Program-made: the position numbers and the translations under genes
Part shown: positions 7,994 through 15,958 of the stretch, piece by piece
Layout: every line of letters starts with the position of its first letter
Position numbering within the stretch: the first letter of the stretch is position 1
The notes under the pieces: model-generated
Seen by the model: the letters and a program-made list of their open reading frames with translations, nothing else
The model's database searches: none
Told to the model about the DNA's origin: nothing
Virus record (IMG/VR): IMGVR_UViG_3300014827_000001
Location: 1 to 59,958 of that record
Length of the DNA: 59,958 nt
Source of the DNA: a virus
Direction: 5' to 3' (one strand)

Positions 7994-8203
7994 GTGAGCG
8001 AAGTTGACGTTGTAAACCACCCTCCCCACTACACAAATCATCCCAGTGGTGTTGAGTGCCTGACCATTACCCGCCACATGGGGTTCAACCTCGGGAACGC
8101 CTTCAAGTACATCTGGCGGGCAGACCTCAAAGGCAACGCCATTGAGGACTTGGAGAAGGCCGCTTTTTACATCAACGACGAAATCATAAGGCGGAAGATG
8201 TGA
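7994..8203 (+). CDS. DUF3310 (SaV-like) protein
   Basis: 69 residues from GTG 7994, with AGGAG upstream. The pattern VNHPPHYTNHPSGVEC, then GNAFKYIWRADLKGNAIEDL and KAAFYI is the full DUF3310 signature. This family is widespread in phages and always near DNA metabolism genes; its biochemical function is not established. Its stop overlaps the polymerase start as GTGA. Confidence 0.9.
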   Translation: MSEVDVVNHPPHYTNHPSGVECLTITRHMGFNLGNAFKYIWRADLKGNAIEDLEKAAFYINDEIIRRKM

Positions 8204-10350
8204 GGGTCTATTTGAGCAGCCAAGATGTCGTGACGCCCCAGTGCCTGGAAATCATGGCCAAGGTCAAAGCAGACACCATCCCCGACGTGGAGCTGGACTT
8301 TGCCCCCGTCACCGACAACCTGCCCCCCAACGCCGTGGTGTTCGCCATGGGAGCCTACAAGCGCCAAGGCACCGAGCGTGTTGTCCCGGCTCCGTCCGTG
8401 GCACAGACAGTGACCAAGGCTGACATCATCACAAGGCTGGGCACCGCGTTCCGCCTGCTGGTTGATCCTCCCGAGCTGCCTGAGTTCGAGTGGACCGTGA
8501 TTGATGACCTTTCTGACGCCATCGACTTCCTTACCTCTCTCTCGGACTACCCCAAGATCGTGGTGGACATCGAGACCTCGGGAGACATCTCGGTCGATGA
8601 GGCTGACCCCAAGCGCATCATCTCCGTCTCCATCACAGCTGGGGGCATGGTCTACGTTTTCCCCGAGGAAGTTTGCTCAAAGTGGCGTTTCTACGAGGTG
8701 TTCTGCCCGTTCATGGAACGCAACGGCATCATCGCCGTCAACGGCAAGTTCGACCTCTCCTATTACCCCGACTCCGAGGTTCGGTTCGTCAGGGACACCC
8801 AGCTGGCACACTACGCACTGTTTCCCGCCGCTGGCCAGCATGACCTGAAGAACGTCACCAAGAAATACTTCGGCTTCGAGGACTGGGATGCCCCGGCCAA
8901 GAAGTACACCGGCAAGGCCACCTACGATACCTACGAGAAGTTCGAGGATGGCAGCTGGCACGATGCCCGCTCCTACTCCGGTGGCTCGGGCTATGAGCGT
9001 ATCCCGCGCGAACTGCTCTACCGCTACAACGCCTTCGATGTCTACGCCACATGGCACTGGGATGTCCTCATGGAGGAACATCTAGCTGACGATCCCGACG
9101 CACAGCGCGTTCTGGAACTGCTCATGAAGCTCTCCAAGATGTTCATGGGCGTGGAGAAGCGTGGCATCCGGCTGGACATCCCGTACCTGGAGGAACTGTC
9201 CGGCATTCTCACGCTCGAAAAGGGTGTGGCCGAGGAACTGCTCAACGAGATTGCTGAGATGGTTATCAATCCCCGCTCACCTTTGCAGGTCAAGAAGTGG
9301 TTCACGGATCACGGGGTCCATCTCAAAGGCACGGCTGAGCAGGTGCTGGTGGACTTTGTGGAGGGTGAGGAGATGGAGACTCAGGAATCCAAGTTCGCGG
9401 AGCAGGTTCTTGTGTGCCGGGACTACACCAAGCAGCTGGGCACCTACGTGGACGGCTACCGGAATCAGGCAGATGCCAATGGTATCGTCCGTCCCGGCTA
9501 CAAGCTCACAGCGTCCACCACAGGCCGTCTGGGAGGACAGGGGGCATCCATGCTCACCCTGCCCCGCGACAAGCGGCTGAAGCGGATGGTCCTGCCTTAC
9601 CAGGACAACCACCTGATCGTGGGCGCTGACCTCTCACAGGCCGAGCTGCGCGTCATGGCGTGTGAGTCGATGGATGAGTGGCTGATCGCCGCGTTCCAGC
9701 CCGGTGCTCAGGACTTCTTTGACCTCCTGCTGACTGAGGCGTACCCGTCCGAGAACTGGTTCGATCTGCATGAACAGGTGAATGGGCACACAACAACAGA
9801 GGAGAGGACCAACTACTACAACAACAAGCGCGCGGCCATGAAGGGTGTCGTGTACGGGGTGTCCTTCGGGCGTGGAGTACCAGCCACTGCTAAGGCGCTG
9901 AAGATTCCGATCTACGAATCACAGCGATTGGTCAACGCCTTTGTCCGTCCGGGGTCCATGTTCGCCATGTGGCGTGAGGAAATCTCAGCACGGGCTGTTG
10001 ATGGGGAATCCATCGTGACCAAGTTCGGTAGGCACTTCCAGTCCGAACTTGTCACCAAGAAGAACCGGCAGACCGTCATCAACTCGGCGCTGTCTTTCAC
10101 CTCCCAGTCCACGGCCAATGACATCTGCCTGACTGCGGCCCTGGAAGTGGACGCCTGCCTCCCGGCCTACGGGGCACACCTTATGGGCACGATCCATGAC
10201 GCAATCTACGCCTCTGTCCCCAAGCAGGAGGCCGAGCTGGTTGGACCGATGATCGTCAGGGAACTGAAGCGAGCGGGGGAGGCCGTCTATGGCGACCTAG
10301 TGCCCTTTGATGCAGACTGGGGTTCAGGGGAAAATCTGGCTGCCGTCTAG
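8200..10350 (+). CDS. polA-like: Family A DNA polymerase with 3'-5' exonuclease
   Basis: 716 residues from GTG 8200. Exonuclease motifs are present: DIET (123-126), NGKFDLSYY (181-189) and YNAFDVYATW. Polymerase motif A is ADLSQAELR (Asp near 477), motif B is RAAMKGVVYGVSFG (near 544-557) and motif C is TIHDAIYA (His-Asp near 666). The 5'-3' exonuclease domain is absent, as in other phage replicative enzymes. It is the replicative polymerase of this phage. Confidence 0.96.
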   Translation: MRVYLSSQDVVTPQCLEIMAKVKADTIPDVELDFAPVTDNLPPNAVVFAMGAYKRQGTERVVPAPSVAQTVTKADIITRLGTAFRLLVDPPELPEFEWTVIDDLSDAIDFLTSLSDYPKIVVDIETSGDISVDEADPKRIISVSITAGGMVYVFPEEVCSKWRFYEVFCPFMERNGIIAVNGKFDLSYYPDSEVRFVRDTQLAHYALFPAAGQHDLKNVTKKYFGFEDWDAPAKKYTGKATYDTYEKFEDGSWHDARSYSGGSGYERIPRELLYRYNAFDVYATWHWDVLMEEHLADDPDAQRVLELLMKLSKMFMGVEKRGIRLDIPYLEELSGILTLEKGVAEELLNEIAEMVINPRSPLQVKKWFTDHGVHLKGTAEQVLVDFVEGEEMETQESKFAEQVLVCRDYTKQLGTYVDGYRNQADANGIVRPGYKLTASTTGRLGGQGASMLTLPRDKRLKRMVLPYQDNHLIVGADLSQAELRVMACESMDEWLIAAFQPGAQDFFDLLLTEAYPSENWFDLHEQVNGHTTTEERTNYYNNKRAAMKGVVYGVSFGRGVPATAKALKIPIYESQRLVNAFVRPGSMFAMWREEISARAVDGESIVTKFGRHFQSELVTKKNRQTVINSALSFTSQSTANDICLTAALEVDACLPAYGAHLMGTIHDAIYASVPKQEAELVGPMIVRELKRAGEAVYGDLVPFDADWGSGENLAAV

Positions 10351-10353
10351 CTA

Positions 10354-10383
10354 TTGACACTCACCCACGAGGGTCTTTAGAGT
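10354..10383 (+). promoter_or_regulatory. Early promoter with operator in the spacer
   Basis: TTGACA (10354-10359), 18 bp, TAGAGT (10378-10383). The spacer carries ACACTCACCCACGAGGGT (10357-10374), a variant of the palindrome ACACTCGTGCACGAGTGT. It drives the resolvase and the four small genes after it. Near identity to the 347-376 promoter outside any coding region supports a functional site. Confidence 0.75.
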
Positions 10384-10418
10384 GGTATCCACACACAACT
10401 ACCTACAGGAGCACAGCA

Positions 10419-11087
10419 ATGAAAGATTTGAAGCTGAACACAGCCCCCGGCCCAGAACCTGAGCCTCCCAAGCCCGAGCCAGTTGTCTTCTTGGAAGAAA
10501 CCAAGTTTGATGGCGAAAACGGGAACGACTACTCAATCGCAGTCGATGAGAAGAACGGCGTAATCGTCTACTCGGAGTGCTGCGCCGATGTCATGACCCC
10601 CGAGACCGCCGCTCCACTGGCGAGGACTCAAATGAGAGTCCTCGCGATTGACCCTGGTTTGAAGTCGGGAGTGTGCCTGTTCGACGGTGACGCAGAGGTC
10701 ATCAGGGTCTCCCTGATCATCCCGAACGGCTTGAAGGGCTTACAGGATTTCTGGGAGGCTCACGTTCGGTATCTGGACTACGACGTGCTGGTTGTCGAGT
10801 CCTTCGAGTTGGAGGAAGGCTCCCATGGCATCGACTACGAGAGCCCACTGGCCATCATCCACTGGTTAGAGTCACTGAACATCCGCATCGTCTGGCAGCG
10901 CAGGATGCAGCGGGGCAAGGACAAGCTGCTCACCGATGCAGTCCTGAAACGTGCTGGGCTGTATCCACCACGGGGTCAGGTCAAGGAAAAGCACCAGATT
11001 GAAGCTCTGAGACATGCCTTAAGTTTCCTGGTGCGGCAGAGGCACCTACCCACAATTTCACTCCTGCATCCGAAAGAGGAACCATGA
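10419..11087 (+). CDS. RuvC-like Holliday junction resolvase
   Basis: 222 residues. A proline- and glutamate-rich 70-residue leader is followed by an RNase H fold: AIDPGLKSGVCLFD (first catalytic Asp), VLVVESFELEEG (Glu) and the C-terminal HQIEALRHALSFL (acidic helix). This order matches RuvC-like resolvases in actinophages, which resolve branched DNA before packaging. AGGAG lies 7 nt before the ATG. Confidence 0.78.
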   Translation: MKDLKLNTAPGPEPEPPKPEPVVFLEETKFDGENGNDYSIAVDEKNGVIVYSECCADVMTPETAAPLARTQMRVLAIDPGLKSGVCLFDGDAEVIRVSLIIPNGLKGLQDFWEAHVRYLDYDVLVVESFELEEGSHGIDYESPLAIIHWLESLNIRIVWQRRMQRGKDKLLTDAVLKRAGLYPPRGQVKEKHQIEALRHALSFLVRQRHLPTISLLHPKEEP

Positions 11088-11308
11088 GCCGCTACACAAC
11101 CGCCGACTTCCCCGGAGCTTTCCGGCTGGTCATCACACGCACGATGGCTGGTGAGGCTTACACCCGGTACCACGGCCCCTACCAGACCATCGGAGCGGCC
11201 AAGGGTCAGCTGACTAAGGAACTCGAAATGCATTTTTACGAGCACTACGAGACCAAGACTGGCTACATCGAGCGAACAACCGGAGATTGGGAGAAAGTAG
11301 AATCATGA
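11084..11308 (+). CDS. Unknown protein, 74 aa
   Basis: Coupled by ATGA to the resolvase and to the following gene. It is tyrosine- and threonine-rich with no known motif. Part of a four-gene coupled tail of the early operon. Confidence 0.72.
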   Translation: MSRYTTADFPGAFRLVITRTMAGEAYTRYHGPYQTIGAAKGQLTKELEMHFYEHYETKTGYIERTTGDWEKVES

Positions 11309-11520
11309 GAAAGCGCGTTGAAATCGGCTACCTGTGTCGGCATGGGCACTTCCAGTTCAAGGATGACCCTGATGGGGACTCCTGCCAGACCAAGATCATC
11401 GGCAAGGTGTACGTCAAGCCCATTCGAGGTTTGTATCCTGGTCAGTTTATCGAGGCCGTGACAGACGCTCTGGCCAACTTGAACCACCAGATCGCAGTGT
11501 GGAGGAGAGAAGACGGATGA
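11305..11520 (+). CDS. Unknown protein, 71 aa
   Basis: Start chosen at ATG 11305 because it overlaps the previous stop (ATGA). The sequence has a CRHGH segment and one more Cys, which may bind metal. No family recognised. Confidence 0.7.
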   Translation: MRKRVEIGYLCRHGHFQFKDDPDGDSCQTKIIGKVYVKPIRGLYPGQFIEAVTDALANLNHQIAVWRREDG

Positions 11521-11717
11521 GTGAGCAACCCAAGACCCAGTTAGTCCAGTTCTACACACAGAATGGCGTCCCCTACGTCACCGCCCAGCTGACCGAGGAG
11601 CAGATGAAAGGGCTCAAACGCAACTTCATCGAGGACTACTCCATCGGCACCGAGCGGATTGTTTGGCAGCCCGGTCAGGGGTTTGTCATCGAAGACCACC
11701 CGGAGGAGTCAGAATGA
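11517..11717 (+). CDS. Unknown protein, 66 aa
   Basis: Start at ATG 11517 overlaps the upstream stop. Acidic C-terminus (EDHPEESE). No family recognised. Confidence 0.68.
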   Translation: MSEQPKTQLVQFYTQNGVPYVTAQLTEEQMKGLKRNFIEDYSIGTERIVWQPGQGFVIEDHPEESE

Positions 11718-12064
11718 CCATCACAGAGTTCCTTGAAGCCCGCATAGCCGAGGATGAGACTGAGGCGAACGTGATGCTTGGGTCGTACGCCCGTGGCGGT
11801 GAGGTTTCAAAGCGCCGATGGATTCGAATGCTGGCTGAGTGCGAGGCCAAGCGGGGGATCATCGAGCGGGCCATTGAGATTCACGACATGGTTGAAGGCG
11901 AATGGGGCGGCGGCCATGAGGTGTCCAAGGAGGGCTGGCAGGACGACAACCCCGGAACAGACGTTGTGCGCGTCATGGCCGCTGTCTACAAGGATCACCC
12001 GGACTACCAGCAGGAATGGGCACTGCAGCCCCCGGAGCGTGATACGCTCAGCGAGCAATCCTGA
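11714..12064 (+). CDS. DUF6221-like protein
   Basis: 116 residues from ATG 11714 (ATGA overlap). The opening MTITEFLEARIAEDE and the later RMLAECEAKRGIIERA resemble DUF6221, a family found mainly in actinobacteria and their phages with unknown function. Last gene before the bidirectional terminator at 12090-12123. Confidence 0.65.
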   Translation: MTITEFLEARIAEDETEANVMLGSYARGGEVSKRRWIRMLAECEAKRGIIERAIEIHDMVEGEWGGGHEVSKEGWQDDNPGTDVVRVMAAVYKDHPDYQQEWALQPPERDTLSEQS

Positions 12065-12089
12065 CAGAAAAGCAGGGTGTATCTAACGG

Positions 12090-12123
12090 AAAAGGCAGCC
12101 CTTCCTGAGTGGGGCTGCCTTTT
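12090..12123. terminator. Bidirectional rho-independent terminator
   Basis: AAAAGGCAGCCC (12090-12101) pairs with GGGCTGCCTTTT (12112-12123) around a 10 nt loop. The A run on one side and T run on the other make it work for both the + early operon and the convergent - late operon. Confidence 0.92.
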
Positions 12124-12136
12124 CTTATGCCCGGAT

Positions 12137-13336
12137 TTAGTCGCCGAGAACCATTCCGTCAATAATGGCCCGTCCGTTGCGGATTCGGTAGACCGCTGGC
12201 CACGATTCAATGGCGTTGTAATAGGCGAGGCCGAACCCCTGCTGCCAGTTCTCTACGATCTTGGCCGCTGTACCGTCAGCGCCGATTGCGCCGTTCACAG
12301 AGGGGACAGCGCCGTCTACGCGGCACAGACAGCCGGGGTTGGCACTGTAGGACTCAATGGCATCCCCACGGGGTCCGATGACGCTGTGGTAGGTAATCTC
12401 GGTGCGGTGCGTGTGCCCAGCCCATGTGTTCAGGTGAGGGACTTGGTGGACGTACTGTGCTGTCGTAGAGCCCTTGCTGTTGGCCTTGGTGCCGTGGATG
12501 TTCCTGGTAGTGTCGTTGTCCCAGTCGGTGGCAGCTGGGTAGGCGTCCACGTACTGGATGTTCAGTTCATCGAGCCGGAGCAAATACGGCAGGGACATGA
12601 CAGGCCACGAGTCAGGCATGTCCGCCCGCTTCAGCCCGAAAGCCGCCAGTGCGTTGGCCTCGATGAAGTTCTGCATCCGTTTGTCGTGGTTGCCCTCGAT
12701 GACGATCATCTCAGCACCTGTGCACACAGCCCGGAGCGTGGCGAGGAACTTGTAGCCCGTGTCAATCGCTGGCTGGGTGGTCTGGGCAAAGGAAGCTTCC
12801 TGAGCGAACCGGCCCTGCGAGGCGAGGTCAAGGAAGTCTCCTAGGATTTGAATCTTGTCCGGCTGGAACCGGGTGGCGGCTTCGATGAAGACGTTCATGG
12901 CAGCTGCGTCGTGGAACGGATCAAGTGTCCCATCAGCGAGACGCCGGTAGCCGATCTGGGTGTCTGCGCCTTTGAGCGCGAGCTTCATGTTGCGGACGGG
13001 CTTGGCTGGTCTGGACTTGATGGTGACCTTGACCGGAGCCGCCTGCTGGATGACAGGCCATGCCGGGTATTCAGATTTTCCATCGGAACCAGCAATAGGC
13101 CGTACGTTGTTTAGCTTATTCCAGAAGCCGCCAGTTGGGTTCGAGGTCCAGCCCCAGGTAAAGGTGACCTCATCGGGGTTCTGGCCTGTGGCGGAGATGA
13201 ACGCGCGGTAGTCCTCGTAGCCCCACGCCTCCTTGCTGAACCGGACGTAGTTCGATGTCCCGTCAGCATCATGCGTCTCGGACTCACCTGTACCACTGGC
13301 CTTGTTGACTGCGGCCAGTGCATCTGCCAGACCCAC
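12137..13336 (-). CDS. Calcineurin-like metallophosphoesterase
   Basis: 399 residues from GTG 13336, which directly follows the stop of the upstream gene. Metal-binding motifs: GDFLD (166-170), GNHDKR (215-220) and GHTH (307-310), in the right order for the metallophosphatase fold. The first 110 residues look like a separate DNA-binding or linker region (KEAWGYEDYRAFISATG). It is the last gene of the late transcript, after the lysis genes; its substrate is not evident. Confidence 0.85.
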   Translation of the reverse strand: MGLADALAAVNKASGTGESETHDADGTSNYVRFSKEAWGYEDYRAFISATGQNPDEVTFTWGWTSNPTGGFWNKLNNVRPIAGSDGKSEYPAWPVIQQAAPVKVTIKSRPAKPVRNMKLALKGADTQIGYRRLADGTLDPFHDAAAMNVFIEAATRFQPDKIQILGDFLDLASQGRFAQEASFAQTTQPAIDTGYKFLATLRAVCTGAEMIVIEGNHDKRMQNFIEANALAAFGLKRADMPDSWPVMSLPYLLRLDELNIQYVDAYPAATDWDNDTTRNIHGTKANSKGSTTAQYVHQVPHLNTWAGHTHRTEITYHSVIGPRGDAIESYSANPGCLCRVDGAVPSVNGAIGADGTAAKIVENWQQGFGLAYYNAIESWPAVYRIRNGRAIIDGMVLGD

Positions 13337-13579
13337 TTAGTTGCCTAGCAGTTCAGTCGAATTACGCCTGCGCCACTCACCAACGGAGTGGTCGGTCACC
13401 ACCGCGTGCCCGTATTCCTTGCGGAGAGCCTTGGTCAGCATGAAGGGCCTGATGTCACCATTGCGGAGGGCTGAGTTCAGCGTTGCTAGGTCTTCGCCTT
13501 CCAACGTGTCCAGCAGGAGGTCAACACGGTTCTTGCTGACGGGGGCGGTAACTGCGTCCAGTGAATCTTTCAGTGACAT
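13337..13579 (-). CDS. Small basic protein, unknown, 80 aa
   Basis: AGGAG sits 6 nt before the ATG. It has its own promoter and hairpin (13601-13639). The C-terminal half is basic (EYGHAVVTDHSVGEWRRR) and may bind nucleic acid. It is coupled to the phosphoesterase (TAA immediately followed by GTG), so the two likely work together. Confidence 0.72.
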   Translation of the reverse strand: MSLKDSLDAVTAPVSKNRVDLLLDTLEGEDLATLNSALRNGDIRPFMLTKALRKEYGHAVVTDHSVGEWRRRNSTELLGN

Positions 13580-13600
13580 GATTTGCTCCTGAGACGGGAA

Positions 13601-13639
13601 TGGGCTACAGAGTCTTTATCTCTGTAGCCCATTCTACCA
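13601..13639 (-). promoter_or_regulatory. Late promoter abutting a 12 bp hairpin
   Basis: On the - strand TGGTAGAAT (13639-13631) is followed directly by TGGGCTACAGAG/CTCTGTAGCCCA (13631-13620 with 13612-13601), a perfect 12 bp stem with a 7 nt loop. Initiation about 7 nt after the -10 would start inside the 5' arm. The ribosome site (13586-13590) lies 10 nt beyond the stem. The stem may also attenuate read-through from the holin gene. Confidence 0.6.
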
Positions 13640-13649
13640 AAATACTAAT

Positions 13650-13856
13650 TTACACAGTGGGGGTTGCCTCATGCTTGCCGGGAGCCGCGTCAGGAGTGAT
13701 GTTGGAAACGGCCAGCCCGGTGCTGAGAAGGGCTGCTGCACAGTTGACCCAGAGCCCAGCCGTGGTGTTGTTCACCAGTCCGTAGGCCACAGCCAGGGGC
13801 TGGACGGTGAGCAGAATCGAGTAAATCCAGGTGCGGGTTTTCGCTGAGAGGTTCAT
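13650..13856 (-). CDS. Holin, two membrane segments
   Basis: 68 residues with two predicted transmembrane helices (about 10-29 and 34-53), a short basic N-terminus and a charged tail, as in small class II holins. It directly follows the endolysin gene (8 bp gap). GGAGA lies 5 nt before the ATG. It would form the membrane lesion that releases the amidase. Confidence 0.78.
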   Translation of the reverse strand: MNLSAKTRTWIYSILLTVQPLAVAYGLVNNTTAGLWVNCAAALLSTGLAVSNITPDAAPGKHEATPTV

Positions 13857-13863
13857 GATTCTC

Positions 13864-14817
13864 CTAGAGGTTGATCTGCTGGCCGGGGTAGATCAGGTCA
13901 GCGTTGATGCCGGGGTTGCGGTCAAGGATGTACTGCAGTGGCACACCGTACTGCTCAGCAATGCCGCCCAGAGTGTCACCCGGATCGACGGTGCAGTACG
14001 GGGGCAGTCCCGAGGGTGCCGGTGCGGCAACAGGAGCCTGCGGGAGGTCCAGCAGCATACCGGGGAAAATCTTGTCCGGCTCGGTGATCCCGTTGATGGC
14101 AATGAGAGCCCCAAGGTCAACTCCGAACTGGACTGCAATGCCTGAGAGGGTGTCGCCCGGATCGACACGGCACTGGCCGGGACCGGGGATGATGTCAAGG
14201 TAGGAGCCTGACTGGGCAACTACGGGAGCAGACTGAACCACAACCGGGGCAAGCACAGCACCGTGGGAGCCGGTGATGTCCGGCATGGGGCCGGGATCGG
14301 TATGGGTGTTGTCCGGGACGTTGCAGTGGCCGTAGTGTCCGCCGTTGGCGTTCCAGACATCCACGTTCCGGGAGTTGCCCTGCCACTGTGGGGAGCCGAG
14401 CGGCCAAGTGCGGGGGATGCCGTTGCTGTCCATCCATCCCAGAATGGTGTCCAGACCGATGAGCGGGGTATCAGCAACGGTGGGGTAACGCTTGCCATCC
14501 ACGACGCAGTTTGGGGAGAAGAACACTTCCACCTGAATGTTGGCAGCGCCGTCCTCGTTCCATGCCACGAGAGCACGGGCGGACTGGCTGGCCGGGTAAT
14601 ACTGTTCGATGTGGCCGGTGAAGGGGTTCCACATGATCGTGGGGCAGTAGCCAACTTTCTTCAGGTAGCCGGAGACGGCGTTGAAGTCGGGCTGTGTGCC
14701 ATCAGGCTTCAGTGCGTCCCATGTGATGTGCCAGACAGCGCGGGCGGGTAGGGAGGCGTTGAGGCTGCCCCCACCGGGCTGCGGAGACTGGACGGCTCCG
14801 GGGCAATAATCAGTCAT
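13864..14817 (-). CDS. Endolysin: N-acetylmuramoyl-L-alanine amidase with two LysM domains
   Basis: 317 residues. The N-terminal amidase_2-type domain has His30 (AVWHITWD) and GHCNVPDNTHTDPG (about 163-176) as zinc ligands. Two LysM repeats follow at about 214-258 and 274-317, each beginning Cys-x-VDPGDTL and ending PGM/PGQ. It cuts the peptide from muramic acid in host peptidoglycan. It overlaps the upstream membrane protein gene by ATGA. Confidence 0.93.
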   Translation of the reverse strand: MTDYCPGAVQSPQPGGGSLNASLPARAVWHITWDALKPDGTQPDFNAVSGYLKKVGYCPTIMWNPFTGHIEQYYPASQSARALVAWNEDGAANIQVEVFFSPNCVVDGKRYPTVADTPLIGLDTILGWMDSNGIPRTWPLGSPQWQGNSRNVDVWNANGGHYGHCNVPDNTHTDPGPMPDITGSHGAVLAPVVVQSAPVVAQSGSYLDIIPGPGQCRVDPGDTLSGIAVQFGVDLGALIAINGITEPDKIFPGMLLDLPQAPVAAPAPSGLPPYCTVDPGDTLGGIAEQYGVPLQYILDRNPGINADLIYPGQQINL

Positions 14818-15242
14818 GCTTGTTCTCCTTGGGTTGAGGTTCCGGTGTTGACGGTGACAGTGGTCTGAGCGGAGGAGGGAACCGGGCAGGCTTCAAGGTG
14901 TGCCTTCAGGCGGGCCTCGGTGCGGTTCACAGCGTCTGCCATCGAGGAGCCCGAGTTGGGGTGCATCTCGTGGTCCAGCTTGTCGATGATGGAGCCGTAC
15001 TTTTCCATCCAGGTATCGGTCTTGACCCCGGAGGCGTCGATGTCCTGAAGCCGCTTCATGACTCCGGGCCGTCCTGTGACGCCTTGACGGTCAGGCTCGC
15101 CGTTCCAGTCTTCGAGGAAGTGGTTGAGCCCTTTTGTCGGGGGCTTCAGGAATTTCCAAGCAACACCCGCGCCAATAACGATCAGGACGTTCAATCCCAG
15201 CCAAGGATTGATGGCAATGAGTTCACTGAGCCACTGGGGCAT
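14814..15242 (-). CDS. DUF2746-like membrane protein of the lysis cassette
   Basis: 142 residues: one N-terminal membrane segment (about 10-32), then a GRPGVMKRL stretch and a helical domain typical of DUF2746 proteins found beside actinophage endolysins. It may be a second holin or a lysis regulator. Its ATG directly follows the stop of an 8-codon leader reading frame (15243-15269). Confidence 0.68.
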   Translation of the reverse strand: MPQWLSELIAINPWLGLNVLIVIGAGVAWKFLKPPTKGLNHFLEDWNGEPDRQGVTGRPGVMKRLQDIDASGVKTDTWMEKYGSIIDKLDHEMHPNSGSSMADAVNRTEARLKAHLEACPVPSSAQTTVTVNTGTSTQGEQA

Positions 15243-15269
15243 TTACATCCCCGCCATTCGGTAATTCAT
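15243..15269 (-). CDS. Eight-codon leader reading frame
   Basis: ATG 15269 encodes MNYRMAGM and ends with TAA that touches the ATG of the next gene. The best ribosome site of the region (GGGAG, 15279-15275) serves this frame, not the membrane protein directly, so the lysis cassette would be reached by re-initiation. It could be chance; the spacing argues for coupling. Confidence 0.35.
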   Translation of the reverse strand: MNYRMAGM

Positions 15270-15276
15270 TATGTCT

Positions 15277-15316
15277 CCCTGTAGAAAAGGTGTATCTAAA
15301 CACCAATTCTACAGGG
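15277..15316 (-). promoter_or_regulatory. Lysis-cassette promoter inside a ribosome-site-sequestering hairpin
   Basis: - strand CCCTGTAGAA (15316-15307) pairs perfectly with TTCTACAGGG (15286-15277), and GGTGT pairs with ACACC inside. The 3' arm includes the first bases of GGGAG (15279-15275). The -10 TAGAAT (15311-15306) lies in the 5' arm, so RNA started here would begin in the loop and leave the ribosome site free, whereas read-through RNA would cover it. No T run follows, so it is not a plain terminator. Confidence 0.6.
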
Positions 15317-15328
15317 GTACACGCCTGC

Positions 15329-15949
15329 CTAAATTGCTACAGGAGTAATGAGGACAATGGACAAAGATTGCAGTGCCGTATTGCTTGCTGTCCTTGCGCC
15401 AATTGTCGGGTCAGGGGTGCCTGCTGGGCCGGATGAGTACCAGTTGACGCTGAGGGTGTCCCCAGCTGCGCAGAGGACCACGCCACTGGCCTGAGAGGTC
15501 TGCCATTGGAGGGGGCCAACCGCGACTTCACAGCCGTTCAGTTCAGTGCCGTTGTGTATGAGTTGAATGGCGATGGATCGGTCCACGTTCTCAGGGGCAC
15601 TGTCCGTGGCCGTGCTGCCATAGGGGGCGAGCGCGGCAGAGGCCGTTATCAGGTACATGCCCGGAATAGTAATGGGGACGACACCGCCTGCGATGGTCAG
15701 ACCCTGGATGAAGTTGGAGGTTCCGTCACCGAGAATTGCGTAGGGGGCAATGACCCCGGTGCTGTATTTCACCCGCGTCCCGCTGGCGATGCTGGCCTTC
15801 AGACCAATGGCCTGTTCCTGAGCCGTGACCCGTGCCCCGATGCCGTTCTCGATGGACGCGGCCATTGCTGCTGACCACACCTCGGAATCGAGGTTGTCCC
15901 CCTCATCCGGGGTCCAGATTGCTGCCCCGCCAGTTGTTACATTTCCCAT
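15329..15949 (-). CDS. Minor tail/receptor-binding candidate
   Basis: 206 residues. An N-terminal 60-residue segment looks like a trimeric stalk (TAQEQAIGLKASIASGTRV). The C-terminal beta-rich part (PGMYLITASAALAPYG, then IAIQLIHNGTE and GDTLSVNWY) resembles C1q/TNF-like jelly-roll tips. Such tips at the end of a tail gene set usually contact the host surface. Confidence 0.6.
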   Translation of the reverse strand: MGNVTTGGAAIWTPDEGDNLDSEVWSAAMAASIENGIGARVTAQEQAIGLKASIASGTRVKYSTGVIAPYAILGDGTSNFIQGLTIAGGVVPITIPGMYLITASAALAPYGSTATDSAPENVDRSIAIQLIHNGTELNGCEVAVGPLQWQTSQASGVVLCAAGDTLSVNWYSSGPAGTPDPTIGARTASNTALQSLSIVLITPVAI

Positions 15950-15958
15950 GATGCCTTT

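Noticed and set aside
13140-13165. T-loop-like TTCGAGG on the + strand
   Set aside because: It lies within the phosphoesterase coding region and lacks the conserved C after the loop and a matching stem.
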